Shown: one piece after another, positions 16,222 through 24,208 of the stretch | Numbering within the stretch: position 1 is the stretch's first letter | How the letters are laid out: the number at the start of each line of letters is the position of its first letter | Source: Myxococcales bacterium | GTDB taxonomy: Bacteria > Myxococcota_A > Polyangia > Palsa-1104 | DNA length: 40,534 nt | Assembly (NCBI GenBank): GCA_003170275.1 | Contig: PNAM01000054.1 | Span: 1 to 40,534 of the forward strand | Direction: 5' to 3' | Translations under genes and position numbers: made by a program | Notes under the pieces: generated by a model | What the model saw: the letters and a program-made list of their open reading frames with translations, nothing else | Databases searched by the model: none | Told to the model about the DNA's origin: nothing

Positions 16222-17136
16222 ATGCACGATCTCAATCACGCGGTCGCCGAGCAGCTGCGCGAGGTAGCGGACCTGCTGTCGCTTCAGGAGGCGAGCCCCT
16301 ATCGGGTCGTCGCGTACCGGCGGGCCGCGAATACGGTCGCTGCGCTCGACGAGAGCGTCGCGACGCTGCTCGATCGCGGCGGTCTCGAGGCGCTGGTGGC
16401 GTTGCCCTGCATCGATCGCACGCTCGCGTCGATGGTGCGGGAGTTGGTAGGCACTGGGCGGCTGGCGCTGCTCGATCGGCTGCGCGGCACGCTCGATCCA
16501 GAGCGGCTGTTTCAGCGGATTCCGGGCATCGGCCCGCGGCTGGCGCGACTGCTCCACGACACGCTGCACGTCGACACGCTCGAGGCGCTCGAGGTCGCTG
16601 CGCACGACGGACGTCTCGAGACGGTGCCCGGCGTCGGCCGGCGCCGGGCGCAGGCGATGCGTGCGTCGCTCGGCGAGCTGATCGGCCGGCTGCGCAACGG
16701 CGCGGGGTACCGCGCGCACGCGGTTGGAGAGGAGCCGGCGGTGGAGCTGATCCTCGACGTCGACGGCGAGTACCGAATACGCGCCGAGCGTGGCGAGCTG
16801 CGCACCATTGCGCCGCGCCGCTTCAATCCAGAGCGCGAGTCGTGGCTTCCGATCCTGCATGCGCAGCGCGGCCCCTGGCACTTCACCGCGCTGTACTCCA
16901 ACACCGAGCGCGCCCACCGGCTCGGGCGCACGCACGACTGGGTGATCGTCTGCTTTTCCGACGGAGATCGGCACGAACGCCAGCGCACGGTGGTCACCGA
17001 GACCCATGGCCCGCTCTCCGGCCGGCGCGTGGTGCGCGGCCGCGAGCCCGAGTGCGTGCGGCTGGCTGCAGATTCTGCGTCCGGTCCATCGCAAGCCGAA
17101 GAAAATGCCGCCACAGACGCGTCCGTCCCCAGGTAG
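16222..17136 (+). CDS. Helix-hairpin-helix protein resembling the N-terminus of PolX (304 aa)
   Basis: The N-terminal 160 residues match the 8-kDa and HhH region of family X DNA polymerases: LREVADLLSLQEASPYRVVAYRRAA, then two hairpins, RIPGIGPRLARLL and TVPGVGRRRAQAM, which contact DNA backbone. The polymerase palm with its Asp triad and the PHP nuclease domain are absent. Residues 165-270 instead form an unrelated beta-rich domain (ELILDVDGEYRIRAERGEL, WHFTALYSNTERAHRLG, DWVIVCFSDG). Similar short HhH proteins exist in other bacteria without known function. The ATG at 16222 is chosen over 16111 because the domain begins there. A DNA-repair accessory role is a guess. Confidence 0.88.
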   Translation: MHDLNHAVAEQLREVADLLSLQEASPYRVVAYRRAANTVAALDESVATLLDRGGLEALVALPCIDRTLASMVRELVGTGRLALLDRLRGTLDPERLFQRIPGIGPRLARLLHDTLHVDTLEALEVAAHDGRLETVPGVGRRRAQAMRASLGELIGRLRNGAGYRAHAVGEEPAVELILDVDGEYRIRAERGELRTIAPRRFNPERESWLPILHAQRGPWHFTALYSNTERAHRLGRTHDWVIVCFSDGDRHERQRTVVTETHGPLSGRRVVRGREPECVRLAADSASGPSQAEENAATDASVPR

Positions 17137-17160
17137 GCGGTTTCCGCAGGACTCTTTGGG

Positions 17161-17176
17161 TGGCCTGAACACTGCA
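17161..17176 (+). promoter_or_regulatory. Sigma-54-like element before sigma factor gene
   Basis: TGGCCTGAACACTGCA has three mismatches and GG-N10-GC. Predicted start about 17187, ATG at +4. The GAGG at 17176-17179 would be lost from such a message, so this call conflicts with a possible Shine-Dalgarno. Confidence 0.35.
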
Positions 17177-17189
17177 GAGGCGTTGCATC

Positions 17190-17972
17190 ATGACCGCTGG
17201 CAACCTGATTCCACGATCAGAACAGGACGCGCTCGCTCGGGAGTACCGGCGAACGGGTGATCGCGCGCTCGAAGACAAGTTGGTGCGTAGCCAGCTTCGG
17301 CTGGTGGCCACCCTGGCGCGAAAGCACGCGCGAGACGAGCAGAAGCGCGAAGAGCTGTTTCAAGAGGGAAGCCTCGCTCTGATCCATGCCGTGCGTCGCT
17401 ACGATCCAGCTCGCGGCGTGAGCCTCTCGAGCTACGCGGCGTGGTGGATCCGCGCGTATCAGCTCCGCTGGCTGCTCGCCAACCATCGCCTCGTACGCAT
17501 CGGCAAGAACGCGGCGGAGCGGCGCATCTTCTTCAACGCGCGGCGGCTGCGCGGCCAGCTCGAGAGCGCGGGCGTCGAGGTGACCACGCACGGTCTGGCG
17601 GATCAGCTGCGCGTGAGCGACAGCGAGCTCGCCGGCACGTTGCGCCGCATCGATGTATCGGAGCGATCGATCGATGCTCCACTCGGCGACGGCACGCCGT
17701 CCGATCTGCTCGCCGATCCCCGCGTGCTGCCCGACGAGGCGGCGGCCACCGCGGAGCGCGAGGGCTGCGTCGCCCGCGAGGCCGCTCGCTTCGCCGAGTC
17801 GTTGACCGGCCGCGACCGTGTGCTGTTTGCGTCGCGCTGGCTGAGCGGCTCTCCGCCGACCCTGGCGTCGCTCGGCAAGCGCCTCGGCGTGAGCCGTGAA
17901 CGAGTGCGCCAGTTGGAGGCCCGCCTGCTCAAGCAGTTTCGCGCACAGATCCCGACTGCGCTCGCCGCCTGA
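17190..17972 (+). CDS. RpoH-like sigma-70 family factor (260 aa)
   Basis: Alternative sigma factor of the sigma-32 group, which directs RNA polymerase to stress promoters. Region 2 is seen in LVRSQLRLVATLARKH and ELFQEGSLALIHAVRRYDP, and region 2.4 in SYAAWWIRAYQLRWLL. RRIFFNARRLR (111-121) fits the RpoH box, a hallmark of sigma-32. Region 4.2 is the helix-turn-helix TLASLGKRLGVSRERVRQLE. The linker is short, so the protein is a little smaller than E. coli RpoH. It is followed after 33 bases by an OsmC gene, which may be co-transcribed. Many myxobacteria have several such factors, so the symbol is withheld. Confidence 0.93.
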   Translation: MTAGNLIPRSEQDALAREYRRTGDRALEDKLVRSQLRLVATLARKHARDEQKREELFQEGSLALIHAVRRYDPARGVSLSSYAAWWIRAYQLRWLLANHRLVRIGKNAAERRIFFNARRLRGQLESAGVEVTTHGLADQLRVSDSELAGTLRRIDVSERSIDAPLGDGTPSDLLADPRVLPDEAAATAEREGCVAREAARFAESLTGRDRVLFASRWLSGSPPTLASLGKRLGVSRERVRQLEARLLKQFRAQIPTALAA

Positions 17973-18005
17973 TCGGCGAACGCGGCGCACAGTTAGGAGT
18001 TGACC

Positions 18006-18443
18006 ATGGAAATTCTCGTTACGTTTCCCGGCGGCCAACGCATCGATGCGCAGGCCGGCGAATTCACCCTCCGTACCGACCAGTCGAAGGAGCACGGCGG
18101 CGAAGGCAGCGCGCCCGATCCTTTCACGCTGTTCCTGGCGTCGATCGGCACCTGTGCGGGTCTCTACGTCGTCGGATTTTGCAAGACGCGAAACATCCCA
18201 ACCGATGACATCCGGATCGTCGAGCGGTCCGAGAGCGATCCGAAGACCGGGCGCCTCGTGCGCGTCATGCTCGAGGTGCAGGTGCCTGCCAGCTTTCCGT
18301 CGCAGTATCGGGATGGCGTCGCGCGCGCGGCGGCGGCCTGCAAGGTGAAGAAGACGCTCTTCGACCCGCCCGAGGTCACAGTGACCACTTCAGTGGCGAG
18401 CGCCGATCTCAGCCATTCGGGTGCAGATACAGGATGTAGGTGA
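18006..18443 (+). CDS. OsmC family protein (145 aa)
   Basis: OsmC/Ohr-fold protein; relatives reduce organic hydroperoxides using two cysteines. C50 in LASIGTCAGLYVVGF and C112 in AAAACKVKKTL occupy the two conserved sites, and E33/Q-type charged residues precede DPFTLFLAS. The second site lacks the usual CP(V/I)HRTL form, so peroxidase activity is not certain. ATG at 18006 has TAGGAG 6 bases upstream. It lies 33 bases after the RpoH-like gene. Its last 35 bases overlap the convergent small gene at 18409. Confidence 0.92.
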   Translation: MEILVTFPGGQRIDAQAGEFTLRTDQSKEHGGEGSAPDPFTLFLASIGTCAGLYVVGFCKTRNIPTDDIRIVERSESDPKTGRLVRVMLEVQVPASFPSQYRDGVARAAAACKVKKTLFDPPEVTVTTSVASADLSHSGADTGCR

Positions 18444-18681
18444 AGCGGCCTTCCAGCCAGTATTCGCTGGTCGCGTAATTCACCTTGGCTTCGATCTTCT
18501 CATCGACGACATGAGCGCAGCTCCCATGCTGTCGCAGCACCTCCTGTGCGATTCGTTCGCTTGCCGCCACGACCAGGCTTGGATAGCACTGCCCCCACAG
18601 TCGATCATGGTCGACCACGGAAACCGGAACCGGCGTGCTCCTGGCCTCGACCAGATGCTCGCCTTCGACCTGCTCGCTCAA
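18409..18681 (-). CDS. Small hypothetical protein, start uncertain (about 90 aa)
   Basis: No family recognised. The minus-strand frame has strongly GC-rich third positions and a protein-like C-terminus (YWLEGRFTYILYLHPNG). A TTG at 18681 is the first plausible start, but the same frame stays open and protein-like (SLPAGRRWRRDLPPL) to a stop near 18750 without ATG or GTG, so the true start may lie there or the 5' end may be lost. It is convergent with OsmC, overlapping its end by 35 bases. Could be a remnant. Confidence 0.5.
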   Translation of the reverse strand: MSEQVEGEHLVEARSTPVPVSVVDHDRLWGQCYPSLVVAASERIAQEVLRQHGSCAHVVDEKIEAKVNYATSEYWLEGRFTYILYLHPNG

Positions 18682-18797
18682 TGGTGGCAGATCGCGACGC
18701 CAGCGGCGTCCGGCGGGGAGACTGCGAAAGTATTGCGGCGTCCTTCACCATCGTTGCAGTCCTTGCGCGCGATCCCCGGCAGCCAGTCCGGTGGCAG

Positions 18798-18813
18798 TGG
18801 CGCGCCCGGTGCA
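18798..18813 (+). promoter_or_regulatory. Sigma-54-like promoter of Cys-Pro-repeat lipoprotein 3
   Basis: TGGCGCGCCCGGTGCA has two mismatches and exact spacing. Predicted start about 18824; the leader holds GAAAGAGGA before the ATG at 18839. All three repeat-family genes have such an element. Confidence 0.55.
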
Positions 18814-18838
18814 TCTGGCGCTCCGAAAGAGGACGATC

Positions 18839-20215
18839 ATGATCAAGCCAAGGATGATGCTTCCGTGCCTGCTGCTGGCCGCCTGCGCGCACCAAGGTCC
18901 GGCGGCCCCGGGCGTCACCGCGCCGTTGGGATCGAACGGGGCCTACAATCTGACCTACGAGGCGATTGCGTGCTGGATTGGTCCGGTCTGGGGCGACGCC
19001 CTCGGTGAGCCCGTCGAGCAGCGCAAGCTGAACGCAGAGAATCGCTGCCTCGGGGCAGTCCGGCGCGTCTGGACCAATGACGACAAAGGCCATGTCGAGC
19101 GCCTGCGCGCGCTCGAGGTGACCGCGGTCGCGGAGTTGCTGGCGCGGGTCGATGAGCTCGGTAAGGGTACGCTCAGCGACAAGGAGCGTCGCGATCTCGT
19201 CAGTCTAGTGCGCGAAGTCGCGGGCGCGCAGCGCGACAACCTTTGGGCGCGACGTGCCGCCGATCGCATTCGCATCGACGAGAGCCGGCAGAAGCCGCAC
19301 ACGCGCATCACGGACGACGAGCGCGCTGCGCTCGATCCGCTGCTCAAGGCCGCCTCTCTTCGCGCGCTCTACGAGCTCGACGCCGGCCGCTACACGGCGG
19401 ATGCGCACACACTCGCGATCCTGTCCGCGATGGATCGCCTCAACGTCGCCGGCGGGCTGCCGCGCCACGTCGAGATCTACGCTGCCGAGCCGGTGTTCAC
19501 GCTGCTCTTCCACGTTCCGACGCTCGAGCTCGAGTCGAATCCGGCGATCGAGATCCCGCCGCACGTGTGGATCGATTATCTGGTCAAGGCGGCGGCGAAC
19601 GCCGGCCATCCGGTGCCGTCGATCGCGGCGCAGACCGCCGACCGCGATCTGATCGGCTGGGCCGGCATGCTCGACGGGATCTCCGATCAGCTCGCGGAGA
19701 ATTCCGCGCAGCTCTCGGATCACCTGAAGCCGGTCGCCGCCGGAACCATTCGCCGCCTGCAGGCGGAGGCGATCGCCGATCGCAACCGGTTCGCTGATCT
19801 ACAGGCACGCCGCAGCAATGAGCGCGCGGATCTGTCGGGGCTCAAAGAGCGAGGCATGGCCAACTGTCCCTCGGCGGTTCCAGGCGCTAGCACGCGAGCC
19901 GTGCCGCTGCCTGACGGCGTCGAGGTGGTGGTGACCGCGAGCGAGCCGGCGCAGATCACCGAGATTCGCGATCGCGCGCGGCGGCAAGCGACCGTGTCGA
20001 ATCATCCGGCCGGCCTCAGGCCGCACACCGGAATTGGCAGCGACACCGGCGAGATCGGCTACTGCCCGGTAGTGCTGATCGACGCGGACGTGCGCGCCGA
20101 GAATGTGCCGACGGGCGCGCGTATCACCGTCAGGCCGAAGGACAAGGCCAACATCGCGGCGGTGCAGAAGCTGACCGAAGAGCGAATCGACGCCCTCCAC
20201 CGTACCGGACCGTGA
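18839..20215 (+). CDS. Large lipoprotein with C-terminal Cys-Pro repeats, paralogue 3 (458 aa)
   Basis: A short signal, MIKPRMMLPCLLLAAC, with lipobox LAAC at C16 predicts a lipoprotein. Residues 30-335 are a mostly helical region of no recognised family, with an amphipathic LRALEVTAVAELLARVDELG and a charged linker near 320. From residue 340 the protein carries the same domain as the 15606 gene: MANCPSAVPGASTR (C343), GVEVVVTA, EIRDRARRQ, HTGIGSDTG and YCPVVLIDADV (C409). MANCPSAV is identical in both. ATG at 18839 has GAAAGAGGA upstream. Its stop overlaps the start of the next histidine kinase (GTGA), so the lipoprotein and the kinase are translationally coupled. Confidence 0.9.
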   Translation: MIKPRMMLPCLLLAACAHQGPAAPGVTAPLGSNGAYNLTYEAIACWIGPVWGDALGEPVEQRKLNAENRCLGAVRRVWTNDDKGHVERLRALEVTAVAELLARVDELGKGTLSDKERRDLVSLVREVAGAQRDNLWARRAADRIRIDESRQKPHTRITDDERAALDPLLKAASLRALYELDAGRYTADAHTLAILSAMDRLNVAGGLPRHVEIYAAEPVFTLLFHVPTLELESNPAIEIPPHVWIDYLVKAAANAGHPVPSIAAQTADRDLIGWAGMLDGISDQLAENSAQLSDHLKPVAAGTIRRLQAEAIADRNRFADLQARRSNERADLSGLKERGMANCPSAVPGASTRAVPLPDGVEVVVTASEPAQITEIRDRARRQATVSNHPAGLRPHTGIGSDTGEIGYCPVVLIDADVRAENVPTGARITVRPKDKANIAAVQKLTEERIDALHRTGP

Positions 20216-21348
20216 CCTCCGCGCAGGAGCGGCGCGAGGCCGAGGAGGCGCTTCGTCTATCGGAGGCGAGATTCCGCGGAATCGTCTCGATCTCATCCGA
20301 CGCGATCATCACCATCGACGAAGCTCGACGAATCATCATCTTCAACGACGGTGCCGAGAGGATATTCGGTTATTCGAGGGCCGAGGCGATCGGGGCTCCG
20401 CTCGATTCCCTCATCCCAGAGCGCCTTCGGGTCATCCACCGCCAGCACCTGGAGAGGTTCGCAGCTGGGGAAGCGACGGCGCGTCGGATGGGAGACCGTT
20501 CGACGATCGAGGGTCGACGCAAGAACGGCGAGGAGTTTCCGGCGGAGGCCGCGATCTCCAAGATCGAGGTAGGGGGCCAGCGGCTGCTCACCGTCGTGCT
20601 TCGGGACATCACCGAGCGCAAGCGCATGGAGAACGAGGTGCGGTTCCTAGCCGACGCCGCCCAACGTGCAACGCAGGCGCGAGATGAGATGCTAGGAATC
20701 GTCGCTCACGATCTCAGAAATCCGCTCACTGCCATCAACCTCGCTGCGCAAGTCCTGGAGCGTCAACTCTCGGAGGAGGGTGCAGAGCGAGGCATGAAGA
20801 GCGTCCAGACGATTCGCCGTTGTCTTCGGCGTGCCAATCGCCTCATCGAGGATCTTCTCGACGTGATGCGCGTCGAGGCGGGGAAATTGTCCATCGAGCG
20901 TGCCCGCCTCTCCGCAGAGCAACTGGTCTTCGACGCGGTCGAGGAGCAGCAACTTCTCGCCGCTTCCGCTTCTCTCGAACTTCGCCTCGACGTGGAACGG
21001 CCGCTGCCCGAGGTCTGGGCCGATCGTGACCGACTCCTTCAGGTGCTCGAGAACTTGATCAGCAACGCGATCAAGTTCACATCGCCGGGAGGCCGCATCA
21101 CCGTCGGGGCAGGGCCCGGGCATGGCGAAGTGCGATTCTGGGTCGCAGACACCGGCCCCGGGATCGCAACCGAAGACCTCCCGCACGTCTTCGATCGGTT
21201 CTGGCAAGCAAAGAGAGCCCAGCGCAGCGGAGCGGGACTCGGTCTGATGATCTGCAAGGGCATCGTCGATGCCCACGGTGGGCGCATTTGGGTCGAGACC
21301 ACTCCGGGCCGCGGCGCGACCTTCTACTTCACCATGCCGACCGGTTGA
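20212..21348 (+). CDS. PAS sensor histidine kinase (378 aa)
   Basis: Soluble kinase with a PAS domain (residues 20-135; FNDGAERIFGYSRAEAIG and VVLRDITERKRME), HisKA with H166 in VAHDLRNPL, and HATPase_c with NLISNAIKFTSPGG, DTGPGIA and GAGLGLMICKGIV. No receiver or membrane segment. Start GTG at 20212 overlaps the lipoprotein stop, linking this sensor to the envelope protein. No response regulator lies next to it; partners could be the receivers at 24.2 or 25.0 kb (inference). Confidence 0.94.
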   Translation: MTSAQERREAEEALRLSEARFRGIVSISSDAIITIDEARRIIIFNDGAERIFGYSRAEAIGAPLDSLIPERLRVIHRQHLERFAAGEATARRMGDRSTIEGRRKNGEEFPAEAAISKIEVGGQRLLTVVLRDITERKRMENEVRFLADAAQRATQARDEMLGIVAHDLRNPLTAINLAAQVLERQLSEEGAERGMKSVQTIRRCLRRANRLIEDLLDVMRVEAGKLSIERARLSAEQLVFDAVEEQQLLAASASLELRLDVERPLPEVWADRDRLLQVLENLISNAIKFTSPGGRITVGAGPGHGEVRFWVADTGPGIATEDLPHVFDRFWQAKRAQRSGAGLGLMICKGIVDAHGGRIWVETTPGRGATFYFTMPTG

Positions 21349-21464
21349 CCGCCGCCCGTTCCGCGTCGATGGGCTCGGGCGCAGTTGCTGCGGTGGAGAA
21401 CGCTTCGCGCGCAATCGATTCGGGTATTGCGGCGACCGACCCCGCGTCACGCTAGGCCCACGAG

Positions 21465-21480
21465 TGGCGTCGATCCTGCT
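21465..21480 (+). promoter_or_regulatory. Weak sigma-54-like element before DUF948-like gene
   Basis: TGGCGTCGATCCTGCT keeps TGGC, TGCT and GG-N10-GC with four mismatches. Predicted start about 21491, GTG at 21494 is +4. Confidence 0.3.
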
Positions 21481-21493
21481 ACCGCGTCGGGTC

Positions 21494-21983
21494 GTGGAAA
21501 ACTGGCAGGTCGCGCTCCTGGTCTTGGTGGCGGTGCTCGTCGGTGCGGGTCTTCCCGTGCTGTTTCAGCTGCGCGCCACGCTGCGCGCGGCGGAGATCGC
21601 GCTCAAGGGCATGGTGCCGCGCGTCGAGGAGGCCCTGGACGACCTATCCAAGCTGGTCGTGGACGTTTCCGAGGTGGTCGAGGGGCTCCAGTCCACGACG
21701 CGAGTGTGCGATCACCGCGCTCTTGACCGCGCCGGCGTCGGGCGCCGAGACGCGCGCGCGGCTGCGCGCGGCGGGGGAGAAGGGGCGCGAAAAGGCGCGT
21801 CACCTGCCCGAAGCGATCAAGGCCGCCACCGTTGCTGCGGAGGAGGCGGTCGTCGCCGCGCTCGACAAGGAGCAGCCCGACCCGGCACACAAGCATCGCG
21901 AGCCCGCGCACCGCCACCAACAGCACGGCCAGGCGTCTAGCAGCGCAGCCGGTCGTGGACCGCCGGCGTGCGTACGTCGGTAA
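21494..21983 (+). pseudogene. Frameshifted membrane protein resembling DUF948
   Basis: From GTG 21494 one frame gives a membrane anchor (WQVALLVLVAVLVGAGLP) and a helix typical of DUF948-like proteins (LPVLFQLRATLRAAE, VEEALDDLSKLVVDVSEVV). Near 21690-21715 protein-like sequence moves to another frame, which continues CAITALLTAPASGAET and KARHLPEAIKAATVAAEEA before a degenerate His-rich tail ending at 21983. The first frame alone would end at 21940 with Arg/Gly-rich sequence. A 1-base indel or small deletion is the simplest reading; a sequencing error cannot be excluded. The 3' end overlaps the convergent beta-CASP gene. Confidence 0.65.
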
Positions 21984-23331
21984 GACCGCGCTCGACGAGG
22001 AGGCCCTTCAGCGCGGCCTGGGCGGGCGCTTCGCCGTGCACCAGAGCGACGGTCTCGAGGCTGCCGCGCTCGCGCACCGCCAGGGCGAACTCGACCAGCT
22101 CGCGGCGGTCGGCGTGGGCGCTGAAGCCGTTCAGCACCACCACCTCCGCGTTGCGATCGCGCTCGACGCCGAAGATGCGCACGCGCGGCCGCCTCTCCAC
22201 GAGCCGCCGGCCGAGCGTGTGCTGGGCCTGGAAGCCGACGATGACGACCGCGGTGCGGGAGTCCTCGATGAACGCACGCAGATGATGCAGGACCCGACCG
22301 CCCTCGGCCATGCCGCTTCCCGAGATCACCACCAGCGGCGCCGGCGAGGCGTCGATCGCCTTGGAATCCTCGACGGAGGAGACGTACTCGAGGCCGTCGA
22401 ACTCGAACAGCCGCCCATGCCCGAACAGCATCGTGCGCGTCTCGCGGTCGAAGCACTCGGGGTGCATTCGGAAGACGTCGGTGAGCTTTACCGCCAGCGG
22501 CGAGTCCAGGTAGACCGGCATCGGCGGCAGCCGGCCTGCGTGCTGCAGTCGCTTGAAGGCGAGGATCAGCTCCTGCGCACGCTCGAGCGCGAACGACGGG
22601 ATCACCACCTTGCCGCCTCGCGCGTGCGTCCGCCGAAGGACCTCGGCGAGCGCGTCGTCCATGCGCTCGATCGGTTCGTGCAGCCGATTGCCATAAGTGC
22701 TCTCCATGATCAGGGCGTGCACGCCGGTGGGGATCTCCGGGTCGCGCAGGATCGGCATGTCGCGCCGGCCGAGGTCCCCGGTGAACGCGAGGCGACGATC
22801 GGCGAGGTCGAGCACGCAGATGGCGCTGCCGAGCACGTGCCCCGCGTCGAGGAAGGTGAGCGTCACGCCGCGCGCGATCAACTGCGGACGATGGTACGGC
22901 AGGCCGACGAACAGCTCGAGGGTGCGCGACACGTCCTCGAGATCGTAGAGCGGCTCGACTGAATCCATGTCGGCGCCGTGGCGCTCGATCGCGCGGTTGA
23001 TGAAGCGCGCGTCCCCCGCCTGCACCATCGCCGCGTCGACGAGCATTGCCGCGCACAGGTCGCGGGTCGCCGGCGTCGCGTAGATGGGACCGCGATAACC
23101 GCGCTTGACCAGCAAAGGCAGCGCTCCGGAGTGATCGACGTGCGCGTGCGACAGCACCACCGCATCGAGCGCGGCGGCATCGACCGGCAGGTTGCGGTTG
23201 CGATCGAACGACTCGCGCCGGTGGCCTTGAACCAGGCCGCAGTCGAGCAGCACGTTGGCCGACGAGGCCCGCACCAGGTGCATCGAGCCGGTGACCTCTT
23301 GCGCGGCACCCAGAAACTCGACTTCGCTCAT
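21937..23331 (-). CDS. MBL-fold beta-CASP RNase (464 aa)
   Basis: Zinc-dependent metallo-beta-lactamase nuclease of the CPSF73/Ysh1-like bacterial group, likely acting on RNA. Motif 2 is SHAHVDHSG (H62, H64, D66, H67). Other signs are FLDAGHVLGSA, LAFTGDLGR, the beta-CASP domain from about residue 200 (ESTYGNR, IPSFALERAQEL, SPLA) and the closing GFSAHADRRELV and LVHGE. Length fits the family. Its start is 4 bases after the permease fragment stop. Genes of this type often accompany anaerobic stress clusters with CBS and hemerythrin proteins, as here. Confidence 0.93.
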   Translation of the reverse strand: MSEVEFLGAAQEVTGSMHLVRASSANVLLDCGLVQGHRRESFDRNRNLPVDAAALDAVVLSHAHVDHSGALPLLVKRGYRGPIYATPATRDLCAAMLVDAAMVQAGDARFINRAIERHGADMDSVEPLYDLEDVSRTLELFVGLPYHRPQLIARGVTLTFLDAGHVLGSAICVLDLADRRLAFTGDLGRRDMPILRDPEIPTGVHALIMESTYGNRLHEPIERMDDALAEVLRRTHARGGKVVIPSFALERAQELILAFKRLQHAGRLPPMPVYLDSPLAVKLTDVFRMHPECFDRETRTMLFGHGRLFEFDGLEYVSSVEDSKAIDASPAPLVVISGSGMAEGGRVLHHLRAFIEDSRTAVVIVGFQAQHTLGRRLVERRPRVRIFGVERDRNAEVVVLNGFSAHADRRELVEFALAVRERGSLETVALVHGEAPAQAALKGLLVERGLTDVRTPAVHDRLRC

Positions 23332-23335
23332 GGTG

Positions 23336-23656
23336 TCACTCGTAGCGCAGCGCTTCGATGGGATCCAGGCGCGCGGCCTTGGACGCGGGATAGAGGCCGA
23401 ACCCGACGCCGACCAACGCGCTGAACCCGACCGCGATCAGGACCACCGTCGGCTGCACCACCATCGACCAGCCGAACCGCGCGGCGAGCTGGCTGGCGCC
23501 GAGCAGGCCGAGCGCCACTCCGACGAAGCCGCCCGCCATTGCCAGCGCGAGTGACTCGATGAGGAACTGTGCGAGCACGTTGCGTGGCTTGGCGCCGACG
23601 GCCATGCGCAGGCCGATCTCGCGCGTCCGCTCGGTCACGCTCACCAGCAGCCATGC
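23336..23656 (-). pseudogene. C-terminal fragment of MacB/FtsX-type ABC permease
   Basis: Contains only the last ~105 residues of a MacB-like permease: LLVSVTERTREIGLRMAVGA, two hydrophobic segments and the usual terminal PASKAARLDPIEALRYE. The N-terminal membrane helix, periplasmic domain and partner ATPase are missing. Upstream it joins a truncated CBS gene at about 23655. A fragment of this kind cannot transport alone. Confidence 0.88.
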
Positions 23657-23894
23657 GGGCGCGCAGCCGCCCGACCCTCACCAGATCGGTCTGCGAGATC
23701 ATTCCGAGCAGCTTGCCGTCGACGGCGACCACGGCCAGGCAAGAGATGGCGCACTCCTTCATGAGCGCGTCCGCATCGGCGAGCGGGGAGTGCGCGGCCA
23801 CGTGCACGACCGGCGAAGTGGCGTAGACTCCGACCGCCTGGTCGAAACGACTGATCGGGCTCCGTAGGATGCGCACGAGGTCTGCGCCATGCAC
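23655..23894 (-). pseudogene. 3'-truncated CBS-domain gene fused to permease remnant
   Basis: From GTG 23894 the frame encodes one CBS unit (VGVYATSPVVHVAAHSPL, CAISCLAVVAVDGKLLGMI, SQTDLVR), then loses similarity after about 23670 and runs out of frame into the permease segment, where it stays open without meaning to 23328. The second half of the protein is missing. A deletion that joined two unrelated genes explains the arrangement. Confidence 0.75.
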
Positions 23895-23906
23895 GAGCCG
23901 TTCCGG

Positions 23907-24146
23907 CTAGCCGCCCCCTGTCGGCTTGCGGTTGCCCGGCTGCCGGATGGATTCTTCGAGGAACGCCTTGATCCGCACTCGCAACGCCACGGCGTGCTCG
24001 CTGAAGTCGACGCTGGGACGGAATCCGTCCAACACCTGCTCCGTGATCTGTTCGAGGTCGGTCGCGTCGCCGCCACGAAGCCGCTCGGTGAGCAGCGACT
24101 TCGCAGACGCACGCATGGCGCGAAACAGGGCGTCTTCGGTCGACAC
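23907..24146 (-). CDS. Small hypothetical protein (79 aa)
   Basis: Not recognised. A helical, charged cytoplasmic protein (ALFRAMRASAKSLLTERL, DLEQITEQVLDGFRPSVDF, VRIKAFLEESIRQPG). Start taken as GTG 24146, preceded by AAGAGCACCTCC; the frame is open further upstream. It ends 12 bases before the CBS fragment and probably shared its message. An 8-bp inverted repeat lies just upstream. Confidence 0.65.
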   Translation of the reverse strand: MSTEDALFRAMRASAKSLLTERLRGGDATDLEQITEQVLDGFRPSVDFSEHAVALRVRIKAFLEESIRQPGNRKPTGGG

Positions 24147-24155
24147 GGAGGTGCT

Positions 24156-24196
24156 CTTTGGTAACAGCGAAGTGTCGCCACCACCATGTACCAAAG
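24156..24196. repeat. 8-bp inverted repeat between regulator and small gene
   Basis: CTTTGGTA at 24156-24163 is the exact reverse complement of TACCAAAG at 24189-24196, with a 25-base spacer. It stands out by low GC. It could be a regulator site or a loose hairpin after the LuxR gene; no U tract follows. Confidence 0.4.
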
Positions 24197-24208
24197 GGAA
24201 GGAGTCGC

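Noticed and set aside
17975..17990. Weak GG-N10-GC match before OsmC
   Set aside because: Five mismatches to the sigma-54 consensus; OsmC is more simply co-transcribed with the sigma factor gene.
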